Shown here piece by piece: positions 28,095 to 37,700 of a stretch of DNA of 64,000 bases; position 1 is the first letter of the stretch; the number at the start of each line of letters is the position of its first letter. The DNA lies in NCBI RefSeq assembly GCF_040566555.1, contig NZ_JBEWYP010000001.1:310001-374000 (forward strand). Direction: 5' to 3'. Origin of the DNA: Sediminicola sp040566555 (lineage in GTDB: Bacteria > Bacteroidota > Bacteroidia > Flavobacteriales > Flavobacteriaceae). Both the position numbers and the translations under genes were made by a program. The notes under the pieces were generated by a model, which saw nothing but the letters and a program-made list of their open reading frames with translations, was not told the DNA's origin and ran no database searches.

Positions 28095-28835
28095 ATGAAG
28101 TTAAGGGCAGAGAATATCATGAAGTCCTATAGAGGACGAAAAGTAGTAAAAGGAATTTCCCTAGAGGTAAACCAAGGGGAAATTGTTGGACTTCTGGGAC
28201 CTAATGGGGCAGGAAAAACAACCTCCTTTTATATGATCGTTGGCCTTATCAAACCCAATGGAGGGAACATCTATTTGGACAATATGGAAATCACAAATTT
28301 TCCAATGTACAAAAGGGCCCAAAACGGTATTGGTTATCTGGCTCAAGAAGCTTCGGTATTCAGAAAACTCAGTATTGAAAAGAATATTTTAAGTGTATTA
28401 CAGCTCACCAAATTGAGCAAAAAAGAGCAACTCATGAAAATGGAGTCGCTCATAGAAGAGTTCAGTTTGGGGCATATCCGTAAAAACCGTGGCGACCTTT
28501 TATCGGGGGGTGAACGCAGACGGACAGAAATTGCGAGAGCCTTGGCTACCGACCCCAAATTTATTCTCTTGGATGAACCTTTTGCGGGAGTAGACCCTGT
28601 AGCCGTAGAGGACATCCAGCGTATTGTTGCCCAATTGAAAAACAAAAACATCGGTATTTTGATCACGGATCACAACGTTCAAGAAACCTTGGCCATAACT
28701 GAGCGTTCTTATTTGATGTTCGAAGGTGGGATCTTAAAATCAGGTATCCCGGAAGATTTAGCGGCCGATGAAATGGTGCGCAAGGTGTATCTGGGTCAAA
28801 ATTTTGAGCTGCGTAAGAAAAAATTGGACTTCTAG
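28095..28835 (+). CDS. lptB: LPS export ABC transporter ATPase LptB
   Basis: A 246-residue ABC ATPase that powers LPS extraction from the inner membrane with LptF/LptG. Visible motifs are Walker A GPNGAGKTTSF, the Q-loop region YLAQEASVFRKL (characteristic of LptB), signature LLSGGERRR, Walker B ILLDEPFAGVDP, and switch ITDHNVQETL. The length is standard. LptF/G are not in this window; kdsD upstream and the OstA-like gene at the left edge belong to the same pathway. Confidence 0.95.
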   Translation: MKLRAENIMKSYRGRKVVKGISLEVNQGEIVGLLGPNGAGKTTSFYMIVGLIKPNGGNIYLDNMEITNFPMYKRAQNGIGYLAQEASVFRKLSIEKNILSVLQLTKLSKKEQLMKMESLIEEFSLGHIRKNRGDLLSGGERRRTEIARALATDPKFILLDEPFAGVDPVAVEDIQRIVAQLKNKNIGILITDHNVQETLAITERSYLMFEGGILKSGIPEDLAADEMVRKVYLGQNFELRKKKLDF

Positions 28836-28893
28836 ATTACCAATTCCCTAATAAGTTCTCGAAAAGCACATATCATCCAGCTAGGATATTAAC

Positions 28894-29649
28894 CTATTTC
28901 GTAATCTTGATCCCATTCACAAGGGAACTGGCCACATAAAAAACGATGATAAAAGGAATTGCCAAAAACTTCATAGTGCCTATGGAAACAATGCAAACGG
29001 CAATAAATACATAACGCAGGGCATTATCCTTAAAACTCCAATTTTTAAACTTCAAGGCAAAGAGTTCTATATTTGAATTCAATAGATATGCACTGAGCAA
29101 AGTCATACCAATCAAAAACCATTGGTTCAATATAATCCCATTTAAGAATTCATTATTGTGGTACAAAAGGATCAAAGGCAATGAAAAGATCAAAAGTGCA
29201 TTGGCAGGCGTCGGGAGCCCACTAAAAGAAGAAACCTGATTCTCATCTATATTGAATTTTGCCAGCCTGTAGGCCGAGGCCAAAGTAATAACAAAGCCCA
29301 AGAAAGGCAATACATTAAGTTCTGTTGAACTATGGGCCATGGAAGAGGAAGCCTCAGCACCAAATTCCAAATTCCATCCTCCCACAGAGGACATTTTCAA
29401 TAATTGAAACATTACAATCCCTGGCACCAAGCCACTGGTGATCATATCTGCCAATGAGTCGAGCTGTAGTCCCAGTTCACTTTGCACTTTCAGTAACCTT
29501 GCAGCAAGTCCATCGAAGTAATCAAAAAATATCCCCAAGAACACAAATAAAGCGGCAATTTCCAAATCGTTCCTAACAGCGAATACAACGGCTATACAGC
29601 CACATAAAACGTTTAATAAGGTAATGAGGTTCGGAATATGTCTTTTCAT
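28894..29649 (-). CDS. pssA: CDP-diacylglycerol--serine O-phosphatidyltransferase
   Basis: A 251-residue membrane enzyme making phosphatidylserine, the precursor of phosphatidylethanolamine. The CDP-alcohol phosphotransferase motif runs DYFDGLAARLLKVQSELGLQLDSLAD (D...DG..AR......G...D...D); shown here as DYFDGLAARLL and GLQLDSLAD. Multiple hydrophobic helices follow. It is a single gene with its own promoter region in the 195-bp divergent gap to the next gene; that gap has only T-rich tracts that I cannot assign. Confidence 0.93.
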   Translation of the reverse strand: MKRHIPNLITLLNVLCGCIAVVFAVRNDLEIAALFVFLGIFFDYFDGLAARLLKVQSELGLQLDSLADMITSGLVPGIVMFQLLKMSSVGGWNLEFGAEASSSMAHSSTELNVLPFLGFVITLASAYRLAKFNIDENQVSSFSGLPTPANALLIFSLPLILLYHNNEFLNGIILNQWFLIGMTLLSAYLLNSNIELFALKFKNWSFKDNALRYVFIAVCIVSIGTMKFLAIPFIIVFYVASSLVNGIKITK

Positions 29650-29844
29650 GTCTATGTTTTTTTTTTACAGCAACTGGGATACCAAAAATGCTAGTGCTGC
29701 GTAAAATTAGTTTTTAATTAAAATAATCTGTTAAATATAGTTCGCCTTTTTTTTACAATCTACAAAAATGCATATGTGTAATCCTTTTATTTATTCGATA
29801 TTTGTCGCCTATAAGAATATTTGTATCCTCCAACAGTTTTTGAA

Positions 29845-31026
29845 ATGCAATTGAAAATCCGCTTTTTGTTAGTCCTTTTGGGCTTTTCTTTCATGACCTT
29901 TTCACAGGAGGTTGAGCTTTCCCCAAAAGCACAGATCAGTATCATAACCTGCGGCCCAGGGCAGGAATTATACAGCACCTTCGGCCATAGTGCTTTTAGG
30001 TTACAAGATCCTGTGCTAGGAATAGACGTAGTGTACAATTATGGTACATTTAATTTTAACACCCCTAATTTCTACATGAAATTTGCCCAGGGAAAGTTAT
30101 TATACTCTCTGAGCAGACAAAAATTCGAAGACTTTCTTTGGACTTATGAGATGGAAAACCGTTGGGTTCAAGAACAACTCTTAAACCTTGATCCAATAGA
30201 AACAAAGGCACTTTTTGCATTTTTAGAGAATAATTTTAAACCTGAAAATAGGGATTATCAATATGATTTCTTTTACAACAATTGCTCTTCCAAGATAAGG
30301 GATGTATTGAACGCGGTCTATGGCGATAAAGTTACCTATTATGATGGCCATCTCATACAGAGATACACTTTTAGACAACTGATCCATCAAAGTTTGGTCA
30401 CCAATTCATGGTCTGCCTTTGGAATTGATCTGGCGCTGGGATCTGTAATCGACAAAAAAGCCACTCCTATTGAGCATATGTTCCTGCCAATATATGTTAT
30501 GGACCAAATGGCCAACACGAATTTAAACCAGGAGCCTATAGTGAAAAGGGAGAGGTCCATCATGGAATTTGAATCCCTAGACCCCTATACTTACTTTTTA
30601 CTAACACCTTTTTTCTGGGTATTGGCCCTTATGGTATTTGTACTAGTGATTACCTATATCGATTTTAAAAACAATAGCCGTAGCCGTTGGTTAGATTTTT
30701 TCTTATCTTTTAGTACGGGGATCACAGGACTGTTGATCATTTTTTTATGGTTCTTTACAGACCACACGGCAACAGCAGGAAATTTAAATATTCTTTGGGC
30801 ATTCCCCCTTAATATTGTAACCTGCTTTTACTTGGCTAAAACCAAGCCCCTACCCCACTGGATGCAAAAATATTTTGTATTGATCACGGTATTACTACTG
30901 ATCACTCCTTTGGTTTGGCTAACAGGAATACAGATATTCTCACCACTGATCGCCCCACTATTGGTGCTATTGGCTGTACGTTACTTCTTTTTGCTCCACT
31001 GGTCAAAAAGAAACATTAAGAAATAA
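29845..31026 (+). CDS. Lnb-like lipoprotein N-acyltransferase (DUF4105)
   Basis: A 393-residue protein starting at ATG 29845 with a signal peptide (QLKIRFLLVLLGFSFMTFSQ). The Lnb N-terminal periplasmic domain (former DUF4105) has ITCGPGQELYSTFGHSAFRL (His of FGH) and FFYNNCSSKIRD (Cys of NC), the invariant pair of this papain-like fold. Five hydrophobic helices follow from residue 260 or so. Lnb proteins have been shown in Bacteroides to N-acylate lipoproteins, which lack Lnt; I infer the same role here. The ABC-F gene starts 11 bp after its stop. Confidence 0.82.
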   Translation: MQLKIRFLLVLLGFSFMTFSQEVELSPKAQISIITCGPGQELYSTFGHSAFRLQDPVLGIDVVYNYGTFNFNTPNFYMKFAQGKLLYSLSRQKFEDFLWTYEMENRWVQEQLLNLDPIETKALFAFLENNFKPENRDYQYDFFYNNCSSKIRDVLNAVYGDKVTYYDGHLIQRYTFRQLIHQSLVTNSWSAFGIDLALGSVIDKKATPIEHMFLPIYVMDQMANTNLNQEPIVKRERSIMEFESLDPYTYFLLTPFFWVLALMVFVLVITYIDFKNNSRSRWLDFFLSFSTGITGLLIIFLWFFTDHTATAGNLNILWAFPLNIVTCFYLAKTKPLPHWMQKYFVLITVLLLITPLVWLTGIQIFSPLIAPLLVLLAVRYFFLLHWSKRNIKK

Positions 31027-31037
31027 AAAGTAAATTC

Positions 31038-32918
31038 ATGAACCTACTTACAGTAGAAAACATATCAAAGTCTTTTGGAGAACTTGTCCTTTTTAAGGAT
31101 TTGTCATTTGGCATCAACAAGGATCAAAAGATTGCACTGATCGCCAAAAACGGAAGTGGAAAAACTTCCATTTTAAATATTCTCGCAGGATTTGACACCC
31201 CTGATACAGGGCAGGTAAATTATAGAAATGGGATTAGGGTTTCTTACCTTTCCCAGGAGCCAGACTTAAATCCAGAGCTTACCGTTGAAGAGACGATATT
31301 TGCTTCCGATAATGAAATTTTGAAGGTAATTGCTCAATATGAAAAAGCTTTGGAGAATCCGGAAGATGCTGAATTTTACCAAAAAGCATTTGAGGGCATG
31401 GAACGCAATAATGCGTGGGATTTTGAGACCCAATACAAGCAAATCCTTTCCAAACTTAGATTTGAGGATCTTCATATAAAGGTTGGTCTTCTTTCAGGGG
31501 GACAAAAAAAGCGTTTGGCTCTGGCCAATGCCCTGATCAATAAGCCAGATCTACTCATTTTGGATGAGCCTACCAACCATTTGGATCTAGAGATGATCGA
31601 GTGGCTTGAAGCTTATTTCGCGAAAGAAAACATCACCTTGTTCATGGTAACACATGATCGCTTTTTCTTGGAGAGAGTGTGTAATGAAATTATTGAACTG
31701 GACAACGGGCAGCTCTATTCTTATAAAGGCAACTATTCTTACTATTTGGAGAAAAAAGAAGCCAGGCTGGAACAAGAGGCAGTGGAACATCACAAATCCA
31801 AAATACTCTACAACCAAGAGTTAACTTGGATGAGGAGACAGCCTAAGGCAAGAACCACAAAATCCAAATCTAGAATTGACGATTTTCAGGCAATAAAAGA
31901 AAAGGCAGGACAACGCAGAAAAGAACACCAGGTAGAATTGGAACTCAACATGGAGCGTTTGGGCAGCAAGATTCTGGAACTTCATAAAATATCCAAAGCC
32001 TATCCCGGAAAACCAATTCTGGACAAATTTGAATATAATTTCTTGAAAGGCGAGCGCATCGGTATCATTGGTAAAAATGGTACTGGCAAATCTACCTTCC
32101 TAAATCTTCTAACCGGGGAGGATCAACCCGATGGCGGTAAGGTGGTTGTAGGTGATACCATAAAATTTGGTTATTACACCCAAAAAGGAATCGTAATAAA
32201 GGAAGGACAAAAGGTAATTGATGTCATTCGGGAATTTGGGGATTATATTCCATTAAAAAAAGGACGTCAAATTTCAGCCCAGCAGCTACTGGAACGTTTT
32301 CTTTTCGACAGAAAAAAACAATATGATTTTGTAGACAAGCTTAGTGGTGGGGAACGCAAAAGACTCTATCTCTGTACAGTCCTTATTCAGAATCCCAACT
32401 TTTTGATCCTGGATGAACCTACCAATGATTTGGATATAGTTACCCTGAACGTATTGGAAAGTTTTCTCCTCGATTTTCCTGGATGTCTAATCGTGGTATC
32501 CCACGACCGTTATTTTATGGATAAGATTGTGGACCACCTTTTTGTTTTTAGAGGTAATGCAGAAATAGAGGATTTTCCTGGTAATTACTCCGATTTTAGG
32601 GCATACGAAGACAGTGTTGTTGCAGATTATAGGGCTGAAAAAGAAAAAAAGACAGAAACTAAACCGGTAAAAAATTCTTGGAAGAACGAAGGGAAAACCG
32701 TCAAGTTGTCCTATAACGACCAAAAAGAATACAACAGTTTGGAAAAAACCATAAAACGTTTAGAAGAAAAGAAGGAACAACTACAAAATAAATTTGCGGA
32801 CACCTCTTTGGAGGGCAGTGAGATAGACAAATTATCCTTGGAATTAAAAGAGGTTGAAGAAGCAATAGAGTCCAAAACGGAGCGATGGTTTGAACTTTCT
32901 GCTCTTATGGAAGGATAA
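31038..32918 (+). CDS. ABC-F family ATPase (Uup-like)
   Basis: A 626-residue soluble protein with two ABC domains and no membrane part. Domain 1 has KNGSGKTS, LSGGQKKRLALA and LDEPTNHLDLEM. Domain 2 has KNGTGKST, LSGGERKRLYL and LDEPTNDLDIVT. Between them is the ABC-F linker (about 235-310), and the C-terminus carries a two-helix coiled coil (about 550-626) typical of Uup. These proteins act on the ribosome or on DNA structures; Uup-like is the better fit. It is 11 bp after the Lnb-like gene and 17 bp before the next. Confidence 0.92.
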   Translation: MNLLTVENISKSFGELVLFKDLSFGINKDQKIALIAKNGSGKTSILNILAGFDTPDTGQVNYRNGIRVSYLSQEPDLNPELTVEETIFASDNEILKVIAQYEKALENPEDAEFYQKAFEGMERNNAWDFETQYKQILSKLRFEDLHIKVGLLSGGQKKRLALANALINKPDLLILDEPTNHLDLEMIEWLEAYFAKENITLFMVTHDRFFLERVCNEIIELDNGQLYSYKGNYSYYLEKKEARLEQEAVEHHKSKILYNQELTWMRRQPKARTTKSKSRIDDFQAIKEKAGQRRKEHQVELELNMERLGSKILELHKISKAYPGKPILDKFEYNFLKGERIGIIGKNGTGKSTFLNLLTGEDQPDGGKVVVGDTIKFGYYTQKGIVIKEGQKVIDVIREFGDYIPLKKGRQISAQQLLERFLFDRKKQYDFVDKLSGGERKRLYLCTVLIQNPNFLILDEPTNDLDIVTLNVLESFLLDFPGCLIVVSHDRYFMDKIVDHLFVFRGNAEIEDFPGNYSDFRAYEDSVVADYRAEKEKKTETKPVKNSWKNEGKTVKLSYNDQKEYNSLEKTIKRLEEKKEQLQNKFADTSLEGSEIDKLSLELKEVEEAIESKTERWFELSALMEG

Positions 32919-32935
32919 CATAAACCTCACATTTC

Positions 32936-33442
32936 ATGTACTATAGGTTCATCTCCTATCTGAAATTTTTATGGCACTCCAAAAATGAACATGGGGTGCA
33001 TTCCCCTTTCATTTTCAAGTACGTCACCCAGTGCCTGTATGCCAAGAAAAAGTATTCCAAAGACAAGGCACAGAACGTGGTATTAAAAAGCTTGGGGTAT
33101 TTCCAATGCCAGAGTTTGACTATTGTCCCATCTAGTATAGACTTTGAATCAGAAGTGAAAAAGAATTTTCCAACTATTACTGTGGAACCTATTTCGGTAG
33201 ATCTTATTTACATCTCTGACTTTACGGAAGATGTATTGCAGGCCTATATTCCAAACAATAAGAAAGTAAGGAACGATACCGTGGTTATATTAGGCAATAT
33301 CTACAAGAATAGGAAGAGCGCCAATCTTTGGGAAAAACTTAAGGAGTCCGATAAAATTAAAGTTACCGTGGATATGTATCATTGTGCCGCGCTATTTTTT
33401 AGAAAGGAACAAGTAAAGGAACATTTTAAGATACGGATTTAA
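32936..33442 (+). CDS. Shortened methyltransferase-like protein
   Basis: A 168-residue protein. Its N-terminus (LKFLWHSKNEHGVHSPFIFK) and C-terminus (KVTVDMYHCAALFFRKEQVKEHFKIRI, seen as KVTVDMYHCAALFFRKEQ) match the ends of a roughly 240-residue class I SAM-dependent methyltransferase family of Flavobacteriia. The middle, where the SAM motif (LEIGTSLGLST-like) should lie, is about 70 residues short and has no glycine-rich loop. It is therefore unlikely to bind SAM. The frame is intact, so it may be a repurposed protein rather than a decayed gene. It starts 17 bp after the ABC-F gene. Confidence 0.72.
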   Translation: MYYRFISYLKFLWHSKNEHGVHSPFIFKYVTQCLYAKKKYSKDKAQNVVLKSLGYFQCQSLTIVPSSIDFESEVKKNFPTITVEPISVDLIYISDFTEDVLQAYIPNNKKVRNDTVVILGNIYKNRKSANLWEKLKESDKIKVTVDMYHCAALFFRKEQVKEHFKIRI

Positions 33443-33474
33443 TCCTTTAATTTTAGAGTGTTTAAATCAATGTC

Positions 33475-33612
33475 ATGAATTACACCATATATATTATTTT
33501 GGCCGTTCTCGGGTTTATTTATGTCATTAATCTAATCTATACCCGTAGAAAGATCAACAAAAGAAAGTCCAAAAAATTCATGGACCGCTCCGATGAGGAT
33601 CAAACAAAATAA
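33475..33612 (+). CDS. Very small single-helix membrane protein (45 residues)
   Basis: ATG 33475 to TAA 33612 encodes MNYTIYIILAVLGFIYVINL followed by a strongly basic stretch (TRRKINKRKSKK) and an acidic tail ending DRSDEDQTK. One hydrophobic helix with positive-inside charges predicts an N-out/C-in inner-membrane peptide. It lies 32 bp after the shortened methyltransferase and 28 bp before the adenosyltransferase, so it fits between them without overlap. The function is unknown. Confidence 0.65.
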   Translation: MNYTIYIILAVLGFIYVINLIYTRRKINKRKSKKFMDRSDEDQTK

Positions 33613-33640
33613 GCAAAAGGCCATAGCACAAAACTTAAAC

Positions 33641-34216
33641 ATGAAAATTTACACCAAAACAGGAGATAAAGGCACCACGGCATTGTTCGGAGGAAAGAGA
33701 GTGCCCAAACACCATATTCGCATAGACAGTTATGGCACTATAGATGAACTAAACTCATGGTTGGGTTTGATCAGGGACCAAAACATAGATGAGCATTCCA
33801 AAAATACCTTGACCCTTATACAGAACAAGCTATTTACCGTTGGGGCTATCTTGGCCACGGATCCAGAAAAAGCTGTTCAGAAGAATGGAAAGGAAATATT
33901 GAACATTGCCAAGATCAACGAAAAAGATATAGAGTACTTAGAAAAAGAAATGGATTGCATGAACGAGGCCCTTCCCCCAATGACTAATTTTATTCTCCCG
34001 GGCGGTCATACCACGGTATCTTACTGCCACATTGCAAGGACGGTTTGCAGGAGGGCTGAACGTTTGGCCACCCATCTTTATGAACATGAGCCCTTTGACA
34101 GCAATGTTCTATCATACATCAATAGGCTTTCGGATTATCTGTTTGTACTTGCCCGTATGTTATCAAAAGATCTAGATGCTGAAGAAATAAAATGGATTCC
34201 TGAGAAAAAAGACTAA
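33641..34216 (+). CDS. Cob(I)yrinic acid a,c-diamide adenosyltransferase (PduO type)
   Basis: A 191-residue enzyme that adenosylates cob(I)alamin. I start at ATG 33641 because MKIYTKTGDKGTTALFGG is the canonical N-terminus; a longer frame would run into the upstream small gene. Other family marks are DSYGTIDELNSWLG (ATP site), GGHTTVSYCHIARTVCRRAER, and NRLSDYLFVLAR. It makes the cofactor for methylmalonyl-CoA mutase, consistent with meaB at 52.5 kb. Confidence 0.93.
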   Translation: MKIYTKTGDKGTTALFGGKRVPKHHIRIDSYGTIDELNSWLGLIRDQNIDEHSKNTLTLIQNKLFTVGAILATDPEKAVQKNGKEILNIAKINEKDIEYLEKEMDCMNEALPPMTNFILPGGHTTVSYCHIARTVCRRAERLATHLYEHEPFDSNVLSYINRLSDYLFVLARMLSKDLDAEEIKWIPEKKD

Positions 34217-34296
34217 TAAATTTGAATTTTATTCGTTAGTAAAGTATTGAATATAAATTATTGTTAATAAATTTGCAGAAATAAATCGAGAAAAAC

Positions 34297-34326
34297 TTGA
34301 CTATGTCATTTTAAAAATTATTTTTG
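34297..34326 (+). promoter_or_regulatory. Bacteroidetes-type promoter of the DUF2795 gene
   Basis: TTG (34297-34299), 19 bp, then TATTTTTG (34319-34326): an exact match to TTG-N19-TAnnTTTG. The predicted leader is about 20 nt to the ATG at 34352. Confidence 0.75.
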
Positions 34327-34351
34327 CAAAAATTTAAATTATACTATTGCG

Positions 34352-34576
34352 ATGTATTGGACATTAGAATTGGCTTCATATTTAAGTGATGCACCTTGGC
34401 CAGCCACCAAAGACGAGTTGATTGATTATGCTATTAGAACAGGTGCTCCTTTGGAAGTGGTTGAAAATCTTCAATCTATGGAAGAGGAAGGCGGAGAAAT
34501 CTATGAATCTATTGAGGAAATTTGGCCAGACTATCCTACAGAAGAAGATTACCTCTGGAATGAGGACGAATATTAG
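34352..34576 (+). CDS. DUF2795 family protein
   Basis: A 74-residue soluble protein with the DUF2795 pattern LASYLSDAPWPATKDELIDYA followed by GAPLEVVENLQ (shown split as LSDAPWPATKDELI and GAPLEVVENLQ) and a very acidic C-terminus ending WNEDEY. The fold is a small helical, possibly nucleic-acid-mimicking domain; no biochemical role is known. It has its own strong promoter and terminator, so it is a monocistronic and probably well expressed gene. Confidence 0.85.
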   Translation: MYWTLELASYLSDAPWPATKDELIDYAIRTGAPLEVVENLQSMEEEGGEIYESIEEIWPDYPTEEDYLWNEDEY

Positions 34577-34599
34577 ATAAAAATTAACGGAATTACATC

Positions 34600-34628
34600 A
34601 AAAAAGTCTCATATGAGGCTTTTTTTTT
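34600..34628 (+). terminator. Intrinsic terminator of the DUF2795 gene
   Basis: AAAAAGTCTCATATGAGGCTTTTTTTT: stem CTC/GAG extended by a G-T pair and A-T pairs, followed by a long T-run. Confidence 0.8.
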
Positions 34629-34631
34629 ACG

Positions 34632-34639
34632 TAATTTTG
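34632..34639 (+). promoter_or_regulatory. Candidate -7 box for secA
   Basis: TAATTTTG fits TAnnTTTG directly after the upstream terminator; it predicts a leader of about 120 nt before the secA ATG. No -33 TTG is visible because that place is taken by the terminator. Confidence 0.35.
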
Positions 34640-34765
34640 ACCCTACTAATCTAGTTTCGGACCTATAGGTAAATTGAATTATTCAACCCCTAGAAGAAAT
34701 AAAACACAGAAACTAACCGCAGTACCCATACTGAGGCTAACGTTTCGTTTAAAATATATTAAGTT

Positions 34766-37700
34766 ATGAGTTTTTTAAACACTGTTCTAAGAGCATTTGT
34801 TGGCGATAAGGCCAAAAAAGATGTAAAGGAACTTCAACCCATGGTAGATCAGATCAGATCCTTTGAAAAAGCACTTGAAGGATTAAGCCATGACGAATTA
34901 AGACATAAGACCATTACCTTCAAAAACAAAATCAAAGAAGATTGCAAGGGCCTAAATGATCAAATAGAGGCCCTGTTAAGAGAGGTTAAGGCATCCACGG
35001 ACATCGACAAAAATGAGGATATCTATGCGGAAATTGACAAGCTGAGAGAAGAGGTGTACAAAATCTCCGAAAACACCTTGAACGAAATTCTCCCAGAGGC
35101 CTTTGCCGTGGTGAAGGAAACAGCTAAACGTTTTACAAACAACACGACGATAAAGGTAACGGCGACGGAATTTGATCGCGAACTATCAGGAAAAAAAGAT
35201 TATGTAACCTTAGAAGGTGACCATGCCATTTGGAAAAACTCATGGGATGCTGCCGGAAAGCAGGTTACATGGGATATGATACACTACGATGTACAATTAA
35301 TTGGCGGGATAGCACTTCATCAAGGTAAAATTGCAGAAATGCATACAGGGGAAGGTAAAACGCTAGTGGCTACCTTACCCGTATACCTTAATGCCCTTAC
35401 CGGTAAAGGGGTGCATCTGGTAACGGTGAACGACTATCTTGCAAAAAGGGATAGTGCTTGGATGGCACCAATATTTCAATTCCACGGCCTTACCATTGAT
35501 TGTATAGATCAGCACCAACCTAATTCAGATGGTAGAAGGGCTGCATACAACTCCGATATAACCTACGGTACCAACAACGAATTTGGTTTTGATTACCTAA
35601 GGGACAACATGGCGCACACGCCTAGCGATCTAGTTCAAAGACCTCACAATTTTGCAATTGTGGATGAGGTCGATTCTGTTTTGGTTGATGATGCCCGTAC
35701 CCCGTTGATCATTTCTGGACCTGTTCCTGAAGGGGATCGTCATGAGTTCAATGAATTAAAGCCAAAAGTTGCCGATATCGTACAGACCCAAAGGCAATAT
35801 CTTACAGGTGTATTGGCCGAGGCTAAAAAATTGATATCTGAAGGAGACACCAAAGAAGGTGGTTTCTTGTTGTTACGCGTACAGAGAGGTTTACCTAAGA
35901 ATAAGGCCCTGATTAAGTTTTTGAGTGAAGAAGGTGTTAAGCAACTACTTCAAAAAACAGAAAACTTCTACATGCAGGACAACAATAGGGAAATGCCCAA
36001 AGTAGATGAGGAGCTATTGTTTGTTATCGATGAAAAAAACAACCAGATAGAACTCACCGATAAAGGGGTTAGTTATATTTCTGGGGAACAGAACAGGGAT
36101 TTCTTTGTGATGCCCGATATTGGTAATGAAATTGCCAAGATTGAAAATCAAAATCTTGATATTGAAAAAGAGGCCGAATTAAAGGAAGAACTTTTCAAGG
36201 ATTTTGCAATAAAAAGTGAACGTATCCATACCCTTAACCAGCTATTAAAGGCATATACCCTATTTGAAAAAGATGTGGAGTATGTGGTTATGGAAAATAA
36301 GGTGATGATCGTTGATGAGCAAACTGGTCGTATCATGGATGGCCGTAGGTATTCGGATGGTCTGCACCAAGCCATTGAGGCCAAGGAAAATGTAAAAATC
36401 GAAGCGATGACACAGACATTCGCTACGGTGACCTTACAGAACTACTTTAGAATGTACCAGAAACTGGCAGGGATGACAGGTACCGCCATTACCGAAGCTG
36501 GAGAATTCTGGGAGATATACAAGTTAGATGTAATGGAGATCCCTACCAATAGACCTATTGCAAGGGATGACCGTCAAGATTTAATCTATAAGACTAAAAG
36601 GGAAAAGTACAATGCCATTATTGAGGAGGTTACCAAACTTTCGCAATCTGGAAGACCGGTATTGATAGGAACTACCTCTGTAGAAATTTCCGAATTGCTT
36701 TCCCGAATGTTGACCATCAGAAAAGTACCGCACAACGTATTGAACGCCAAACTTCACAAGAAGGAGGCCGATATTGTAGCCGAGGCCGGTAATGCTGGTA
36801 TCGTTACCATAGCCACCAACATGGCAGGTAGAGGTACGGATATCAAATTGAGCAGCGAGGTAAAAAAGGCAGGTGGATTGGCCATTGTTGGAACAGAAAG
36901 GCATGATTCAAGACGTGTAGACCGTCAGTTAAGAGGTAGGTCTGGTCGTCAAGGAGATCCAGGAAGCTCCCAATTCTATGTTTCCCTGGAAGATAACCTA
37001 ATGCGCCTTTTTGGCTCTGATAGAGTTGCCAAGATGATGGACAGAATGGGATTGGAAGAAGGTGAGGTCATTCAACATTCCATGATGACAAAATCCATTG
37101 AGCGTGCACAGAAGAAAGTAGAGGAAAATAACTTTGGAGTACGTAAACGCCTCTTGGAGTATGATGATGTTATGAATGCTCAACGTGAAGTGGTCTATAA
37201 AAGGAGAAGGCATGCTTTACAAGGAGAAAGATTACAAGTGGATATTGCCAATATGATCTATGATACCTGTGAGGTAATTGCGGAAACGAATAAAATGGCC
37301 AGCGATTATAAGAATTTTGAATTTGAACTGATCAAATATTTTTCCATCACCTCCCCTATTACGGAAGCGGAATTTTCAAAGATGACTGTTCAGGAAATTG
37401 CTGGAAAAATATATAAAACAGCATACGAGCATTATAAGTCCAAAATGGAGCGTAGCGCAACTACGGCATTTCAAGTAATCAAAAAGGTTTACGAGGATAA
37501 TTCCAATAAATTTGAAAGAATTGTAGTTCCTTTCACCGATGGTATAAAATCATTAAATGTAGTGACCAATCTTAAAGAGGCCTACGAGAGTAATGGTAAG
37601 CAATTGGTGACAGATTTTGAAAAGAATATCTCCCTGGCTATTATTGATGACTCATGGAAGACTCATTTACGAAAAATGGACGAACTTAAGCAGTCAGTTC

